The position numbers were made by a program, and so were the translations under genes. From Podarcis raffonei (Eukaryota > Chordata > Lepidosauria > Squamata > Lacertidae), in assembly GCF_027172205.1 (NCBI RefSeq), contig NC_070604.1, forward strand, positions 81,000,023 through 81,064,022: 64,000 nucleotides of DNA, in the 5' to 3' direction. Numbering within the stretch: the first letter of the stretch is position 1; each line of letters begins with the position of its first letter. This document shows positions 57,800-64,000 of this stretch, piece after piece. The notes beneath the pieces were generated by a model. The model was not told the origin of the DNA. It searched no databases and was given only the letters and a program-made list of their open reading frames with translations.

Positions 57800-58610
57800 T
57801 TTACTCTAACCTGTCTTCTCCAGGAGGAGGGCAGCTGGTAGGTGCTATTGCTGTAGGCTTGGGTCCAAAGTGCTGGGCTCCTGGGAGCCTGACCTGGTTG
57901 TCCTCTGGTATTGTCCTTGGCTGTGGTGAAGAAAAGGCATTGATTTGCTTGTAGGAATGTGGGTGATCCTAACTCAAGATGAGAGTCTAATGGAATGTCC
58001 TACCTGTGGTTCTATAATTAGAATGTTTTGCAAGAAACATTTTGTTGTGAAATGAACTGGCAAAGAGTTTCATATGTTAACTGCATCAACACATTGGAAT
58101 TAACCATTCATGCACTTTGTTCTCTGTTGTTGGCCCCAATCCCAACACAAAGTTTAAATGTGCTTATAAATATAGTAAAATCAAAATTTCACATACAATT
58201 CTTAAACGTGGCCAAGGAATTTTCCATATGTTTTATTCTTTTCCGAAAGCATTGTTGTTATTAACATAGTGGGTAACAGCGTGAAAACTGAATCAGCCGT
58301 TAGAAAATAGACGCATCAATTTGGTGGTTGGTGCGCAATTACAAGTTAAAACCACAAGAGGGTATCCTTTTGACAGTTTACCGCAACATCTTCTATTAGA
58401 GCGCGGCAACTAGTAGCAACCAACTGATCATTTGTAGCTACCTTTTCATTCCTAATCATGAATAGTGAATTTGCCAGAGTCAGACTCTAGTCCACTGTTT
58501 TAAATAGAACAAAAACAATGTAAGATGAATCATTTACTGGAACTACTGGCTTGTCATTCAGGAAGAATGAAAATTTTCCGGGAGATTTAGGTAGAAATAG
58601 TTTGTAATGG
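57800..58610 (+). repeat. Segment R2, copy d, upstream of gene C
   Basis: Collinear with 19130-19806 and, over its first half, with 21985-23340. Lies 1.3 kb upstream of gene C. Confidence 0.6.
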
Positions 58611-59574
58611 TAAATATGAAATACCTTAGCAAGTAAGGCTGAGGATTTGGAAAGGTTTTTTCTTTCTTGGCCTGCCATTGTCATTTTAGTGCAGAGTTCT
58701 CCAGCCTTGGGTCTCCACTTTCTGCAGGACTACAACTCCCATGGTCCACAACCAGCTTGGTCAGCGACCAAGGATGATTCGAGCAGGGATCTAAAAATAT
58801 TTGAGGCTGAATTAGCAGGTATTGCTCATTTTCACAGGGGCTGGAGCAGAAACGGATCCAGCTCAGAAGAGATGTGTCTCCTTTCCATCAGTTCTGTTGT
58901 GTGCAGCTTTAAAAAGCCCAATTGAAAAAAAATTAATGCAGATATTTCTTGGGGACATTGTGCCTGAAGTTCTTAGAGAGTCTTGAACCAGATAAATGTT
59001 TGGCCTGAACTAATCTCATGTCTAGTGTTCTTTTAAAAAATAATACTTTTGAGACTTCATTATGGAATTAAAAAAATGACCCAGTAAGAGGTATGAAATA
59101 TAATAAAGAAAAAAAGAATAACTGTAAAAAAGCAGGGTTCCTGCCCATTACCTCATAAAATAAAGTCCATTTTAATGAGACTACACATTTAATTAGATGT
59201 TACAACAAAATCCTACCTGATACAGAAACTACAAAATCAAATGTTATGAATACAAATTAATGCCATATTTCATTGGGACTTGCTATCCTTGAGATTGGCC
59301 TATTATATAAGTAAGGAATGCCTGCCAACGGAGCAAAATTCACAGGTCTATTTGCACCCTGACATACCCTTGGTTTAAGTCAGTTTCTCAGGTATGAGTA
59401 TAAACATTGTATTATGCAGCCAAATATTTAAAGAAAAACCTGACGATTCCTTCCAGCCCTGTGAGACTGTCAAATAAGCAGCAACTAATAGAAAAACTAT
59501 ATATTGTTTACATATCAAGTCTGTACTCTCATAGGACTTAGTAAGGTCTCATAGAAACATCCTCCAGAGAAGAA

Positions 59575-59576
<2 letters not shown>
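58611..59576. other. Intergenic DNA upstream of gene C
   Basis: A hAT-MITE half ('gactacaactcccatggtcc') lies at about 58693-58800. Otherwise AT-rich with no exon. Confidence 0.5.

Positions 59577-59628
<52 letters not shown>
59577..59628. repeat. (GA)n microsatellite
   Basis: Pure GA run about 320 bp upstream of the gene C start, seen directly. Confidence 0.96.
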
Positions 59629-59631
<3 letters not shown>

Positions 59632-59946
59632 ATTTGCACTTGAAGAGAATTCTTATAAATGTTGGGATGGAAACTTTTCAAATAAGTGAAAACACAAATG
59701 ATAGATTCTATATAAGAAAACTAATCTCTCCTCCCCCCCCACTCTTCACTGTAGGTAGAATTACTCAACCAATGGGTAATCTTGGTTCTTCCTCTTTATG
59801 TGCGTGATTTAAAACAATATGTGCACTTTGCCCTTGTTTCTCACATGAACATTGACCGAGAGAGCCGGTGTGGTTGCTCTAGCTGGATCAGAATCAAGTT
59901 TCCCTCGACACAGAGCAGTCTGTTCTGACATAGGAAGGGTTTGAAA
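59629..59946 (+). promoter_or_regulatory. Proximal promoter and 5' UTR of gene C
   Basis: Shares short words with A and B ('gatttgcactt', 'agaattactcaa' like 'agagttactca', 'cagtctgttctgac'). Contains 'tgcactttgccct' at 59822-59834, which reads as a DR1-like word in reverse, close to the one in B. CAATATGTGC at 59815-59824 corresponds to the TATA-like word of B. Confidence 0.45.
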
Positions 59947-60141
59947 ATGCTGCTCCAGTTTCTCCTTGTCCTCTGGGAGTCCTTGTCCCTGCAGGTCGTT
60001 CTGGTGTTTCTGGCTACATTTCTACTACTTTCTGGTTACAAGAGTCGCCCAAAGGATTTCCCTCCAGGGCCCATAGCTCTTCCCTTGCTGGGCAATGCAC
60101 TCAGTTTGGATTTGAAGAAGACTCATCTTTCAGTACAAAAG
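59947..60141 (+). CDS. CYP2J-like: Gene C exon 1
   Basis: Residues 1-65 with anchor and hinge; start chosen by alignment with A and B. Confidence 0.94.
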
Positions 60142-61161
60142 GTAAGGATGAAGGAAATGGTCAGTTTGATGAAGGACTCAGCTGGCATGAGATAAATACA
60201 AACTTGTAGCAGAAGGGAGCAGGCTGAGATGCCCCCTGGTCTGGAAACCTGATTCCGAGAGTCAGCATCCAGATGTCTTGGAGAAGACCACAAATGGGGC
60301 ATGAAGACAAATGCATTTTCTGTTGTTTGTTAAAAGCATCTGGTATCCAGAGGTATATTTTCTAAAGCTTAAGTAAGTCAGTTGATGTATGCTTCTATTT
60401 TGTTAGCAGGCTCCTTTCACTCCCCCTGCCTTTTTCCTCTCTGCCCAAGAAGGAAGTCCTGATCTCTGCTTGCGCAGCATAGCGACCAGCTAGATCTCTC
60501 TCGGCTCCTCAATCCAGCGGAAAGTTTGCTTTTCTCAAATTTTGCCTTAGGCCCAAATATACAGCACGATCTGGTGCAGCTTTGCAGCTGCATTGTGTAT
60601 TTGCAGGGGGCTGTGTGTGTGTGTGTGAGGGGATGTCCCCTGCCCTTGCCACAAACTCATTTTCAAATTTCAGGTCAAAATTAAGAAAAATAATACTTTA
60701 TTTTTGTTTTTAAAAAGAAGATAGAATCGGAGATAAGAAACCTGTGCTTTAATAAAAATAAATAAATGTTAAGAAGCTAGCTTTCCAGTGCAATGGTTCT
60801 TAGAACAGAATGCCAGAGGTGTGCTTAGTTCATAGCTGTCAACTTTTCCCTTTTTAAAAGGGAAATTCCCTTATTCCAAATAGGATTCCTCACAAGAAAA
60901 GGGAAAAGTTGACAGCTATGGCTTAGTTTCCATTAGAAACTGGGCCTTTAATGTTGCAGCTCCAGCTGCCTCAGATCAGCTCTGTGATCTGGGGTGAGAG
61001 TTGGGTTGGCAAACTGTTTTGGTTTATTTCCGTATTTTGCTATAAATAGCAGGATCATAAAATATTGCAGTTAAAGCAAGGCGGCTGCTTTTCCAGCTTT
61101 TTTTTTTTTTTACATAATCTGTAATTGACATATATTTGTATCTTATATACACACACAAACA

Positions 61162-61202
<41 letters not shown>

Positions 61203-62306
61203 TACATATTTGTTTCTTGATTTTTCACATGGGAGCTCAAGGTTGTACACATTATCCTTCTGATCTGTCTTTTATCTTTGCAACAACTCTGAATGGTAGG
61301 CTAAAGGTAAAGGTAACCCTGCTGTTAGGTCCAGTTGCGGACGACTCTGGGGTTGCGGCGCTCATCTCGCTTTATTGGCCGAGGGAGCCGGCATACAGCT
61401 TCTGGGTCATGTGGCCAGCATGACTAAGCTGCTTCTGGCGAACCAGAGCAGCGCACAGAAACAGCGTTTACCTTCCCGCCGGAGCGGTACCTATTTATCT
61501 ACTTGCACATTGATGTGCTTTCGAACTGCTAGGTTGGCAGGAGCAGGGACTGAACAATGGGAGCTCACCCCGATGCGGGGATTCGAACTACCGAACTTCC
61601 GATCAGCAAGCCCTAGGCTCAGTGGTTTAGACCACAGTGCCACCTGTGTCCCTATAAGGTAGGCTAGACTACCATAAATGGCCCATCTTGTTAATAGATT
61701 TCAGGAGGGGACCCATTCAGACACAGCATCCCAGCCCAGGAAATCGTGTAGGCATTCGTGCTATTTCTGATGAATTTGATGGCGGTCAAAGTTTCCTCCT
61801 TCCATACCGGCATTCAATAAGCATCAAGCAGACAGATTAACACAATCGTACCTTGATTGTTGAACACCTTGTGACTCGGACATTTTGGCTCCTGAACGCC
61901 ACAAACCTGGAAGTGAGTGATCTGGTTTGTGAAAGTTCTTTGGAACCTGAACATCCGATGCGGCTTCCGCAGCTTCCGACTGAGTGCAGGAAGCTCCTGC
62001 AGCCAATCAGAAGCCGCACCTTGGTTTCAGAACGTTTTTGGAAGTAGAACGGATTTCCAGAAAGTATTCTGTTCAAGAACCAAGGTATGACTGTATAAAG
62101 GATTACATACTCTTTATAACTTTCTTCCCCCCTCTCCATTCAGCTTTCAGAAAAATATGGCAATGTCATCAGCCTTCAGTTTGGAAATCTGTGGTTTGTA
62201 ATTGTGAATGGATTGCACCTGGTGAAGGAGGTTCTTGTCCATCAGGGTGAAAACTTTGTCGATCGTCCAAGCGTTCCTCTTGATGATGAAGTCTTTAAGA
62301 AGCTTG
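59947..62306 (+). CDS. CYP2J-like: CYP2J-like cytochrome P450, gene C (exons 1-2, continues outside)
   Basis: Exon 1 (59947-60141, 65 codons) and exon 2 (62144-62306, 163 nt) have intact ATG, donor AAG|GTAAGG, acceptor CCATTCAG and donor TTG|GTGAGT. The product begins [10 protein letters not shown], has a membrane anchor and F-P-P-G-P hinge, lacks two residues of the A/B linker (Y-K-S-R-P), and continues [14 protein letters not shown]. Its predicted SRS-1 tail ([10 protein letters not shown]) differs from both A and B. Clearly the same subfamily but more diverged. Exon 3 is not found by 64000, so intron 2 exceeds 1.69 kb, against 0.9 and 0.8 kb in A and B. Whether the full gene is intact cannot be judged here. 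Confidence 0.9.
60831..60920. mobile_element. hAT-type MITE, 90 bp
   Basis: Ends CATAGCTGTCAACTTTTCCC and its complement; 8-bp GCTTAGTT flanks it at 60823-60830 and 60921-60928. In intron 1 of gene C. Confidence 0.9.
61148..61200. repeat. (AC)n microsatellite
   Basis: AC run with a few AAAC interruptions, seen directly. Confidence 0.95.
61304..61657 (-). mobile_element. Sauria-type tRNA-derived SINE, minus strand
   Basis: Inverted copy of the family at 8024-8382, with a better preserved B-box ('ggggattcgaactaccgaac' on the plus strand). GGTAGGCTA flanks it at 61295-61303 and 61658-61666. Confidence 0.9.
61843..62093. mobile_element. Tc1/mariner-type MITE
   Basis: Ends CAATCGTACCTTGATTGTTG and CAAGAACCAAGGTATGACTG; TA on the right side. 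Same family as 23625-23842. Its right end is 50 bp upstream of the exon 2 acceptor of gene C. Confidence 0.75.
62144..62306 (+). CDS. CYP2J-like: Gene C exon 2
   Basis: 163 nt, same size and phases as in A and [14 protein letters not shown] core conserved. Confidence 0.94.
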
Positions 62307-64000
62307 GTGAGTTTCTTACAATATGGTCAACTGTTTAAACTTATAGAACTTTTAAAAGTCTGCCCTAATTGTACAAGCCCTTAGAATGTTTAATAACATT
62401 ATATTTTCACGACTGAGGATTAATTTTTTTTATTTGCATTTCCTGTTTCATTGCACTGAATGAAAGCAGTAGCATTAATGTGCGTCAGAGAAGCATACCC
62501 TCTCAACTGTTCAGATTGACTGAGCTTACTATGTATTGGGTGGCAAGTCCAGATTTTGCAGTTTTCTCTGCCATACTGCTTTTTTGAATATTGTATATTG
62601 TTTTTAATAACATTTGCATTTTCATGCCTTTTTGTGCCTTTTTGTTTTTTAAGTGGATAGCTTCATTTCAGTTCATTTGTTCTTTAAAAGTGAGAATAGT
62701 GTTGCATTACAAAGCAATCTAATAAAGAACAATATCCTTGAAATTCGTATTGGGAGCCTTGGAAATGGATCCACATAATCTCTTCCCCCCCCCCCCTGCT
62801 ATTCTACATTCTCCCTAAGTTTGTGGCATGCTGGTGGCCTGAAAGGAGCTGGAAACCAGTTTCTTTACTAAGTTACTTCCTTAGCATAATGGCTGATCAG
62901 GCGATTTGTGCCCACAGTTCAGTGAATTTCAGATGACCATGGTACATGCCTGCTTATTTAGCCTAACTACTGTGAATTTGTGACAAAGGCATCAGAATGT
63001 CAGATTCAGCAGTTCACCCTCATACCTGCTCTGGGCTTGTACTTAGGCCCTCATCAGGCATCATGCCACTCCTGAGATAAAGGAGAAAGTGCATTTGGGG
63101 AATATGCACACTATCTCCATCTCCTGTGTTCCACCAGCCTGCCCAAACCCACTGGCCCTCCATGGAGAACAAACTTCTGTGGCAGAAAGTCAGTTGTAGT
63201 CATGTACATTCCTTCTGCATTTTAGAGCACTGCATGATCAGGCAGCCTACGACAATCTCCATTTGCCCTCCAGCTCAGTTAGTCTTCAGTTACACTTGAA
63301 AGGCTTAGTTCCTCCAAAAGCAGGTTTCAGCAGGTCCTGTGGTCACTCTCTGCCACTACCCCCTCCCTCCTAGACATTGCCTTTTTGAAAAGCATCAACA
63401 CTACCAGGAAACCTCCAACCACAAGATCTGTTCAATTCAACATTTCCTAAGAAGAGCAGGTATCAGCTAAGGGGGTCATGCTGCTTGCAAGCTGAGTCTG
63501 ACTGAGAGAGAAGCAATCATGGCTGCACTGACCCCTACAACTGCACTTACTACTTGCATAAGTGGTCATGAGTGGGGTCACTGGCATGGACTGGGGGATG
63601 GAAAGAGTGCTGGAACACCTAATGCCTCATTAAAGCTGCTGAGTTAAGCCTTCCCTGTAACTCTGACTATCTGTATAAAGGATGGAGAGGGCAGTGGGAA
63701 TGGAAGCAGTGTCCTTTGAGATGTCCAGGTCCATGGATGCTCCATGTATTCAAATAGCAGAAGAGCCCTACAGATAAAATATTTTGGATTTTTTACATGT
63801 TCTCATTCTCCCCCAAAAAATTTTTAATGCTGCACTTTTGCTCTATCAGTGTTCCCAAAACCTTTCCCACAGTGAAATAAAGTTAGTATTAAAATACTAT
63901 ACAAACAGTAAAGCAAATGAAAAGCAACAATGAAACAGCTGCAGCAGATGAAACAGCAAAGTCAACTTTGCAGTCTCTTCAGTATGATATAAGCAGGCAA
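62307..64000. other. Gene C intron 2, no exon 3 found
   Basis: No frame matching the exon 3 signature W-K-Q-Q-R. A C-run lies at 62786-62798. No named repeat recognised. Confidence 0.6.

Noticed and set aside
1-64000. CRISPR arrays, tRNA or rRNA genes, bacterial-style operons
   Set aside because: No regularly spaced repeats or folded RNA gene were found; introns, SINEs and LINEs show vertebrate nuclear DNA. The only tRNA-like boxes are inside the two SINEs.

Overview
The window is nuclear DNA of a squamate reptile, most likely a lizard. The evidence is the repeat content: two tRNA-derived SINEs of the Sauria type, BovB 3' ends, CR1 fragments with the TTCTATGATT-type terminus, many L2-type LINE tails, hAT and Tc1/mariner MITEs, and an L1 with AT-rich tail. 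The species cannot be fixed from sequence alone.

Region by region: (1) 1-8.9 kb is repeat-rich DNA with no certain exon. (2) 8.9-11.4 kb holds the last two exons of a plus-strand gene that I assign, mainly from synteny, to C1orf87; a 5'-truncated L2 LINE with an open reverse-transcriptase frame lies in the intron between them. (3) 11.4-25 kb is intergenic, with a Ty1/copia fossil, a Glu-rich GC-rich island, MITEs and a family of duplicated segments. (4) 25.2-41.2 kb is a nine-exon CYP2J-like cytochrome P450 gene (gene A). (5) 43.8-54.4 kb is its close tandem copy (gene B), also nine exons, with every splice site and the frame intact. (6) 59.9 kb to the window end holds exons 1-2 of a third, more diverged copy (gene C), which continues outside.

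All genes lie on the plus strand. The order C1orf87 then CYP2J matches the human locus on chromosome 1p32, where C1orf87 lies next to CYP2J2 in the same orientation. The proteins encoded by A and B are both 496 residues, with a membrane anchor, Pro-rich hinge, C-helix WxxxR, I-helix motif, K-helix ExxR and the heme-binding FSAGKR(A/V)CLG loop. Family knowledge implies microsomal monooxygenases acting on fatty acids or xenobiotics, fed by NADPH-P450 reductase.

The most notable points: gene A has lost the AG of its exon 7 acceptor, and every nearby substitute site I tried breaks the frame, so A is probably inactive or recently inactivated. Differences between A and B in exon 2 pile up as pure amino-acid replacements at the predicted substrate-recognition site 1. 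The oxygen-activation motif differs in both copies. The last exon and 3' flank are far more alike than the rest, as if homogenised by gene conversion. Several insertions are present in one copy and absent at the matching site of the other, which gives a relative clock for the duplication; the clearest is an L1 nested inside a hAT element in intron 8 of gene B.
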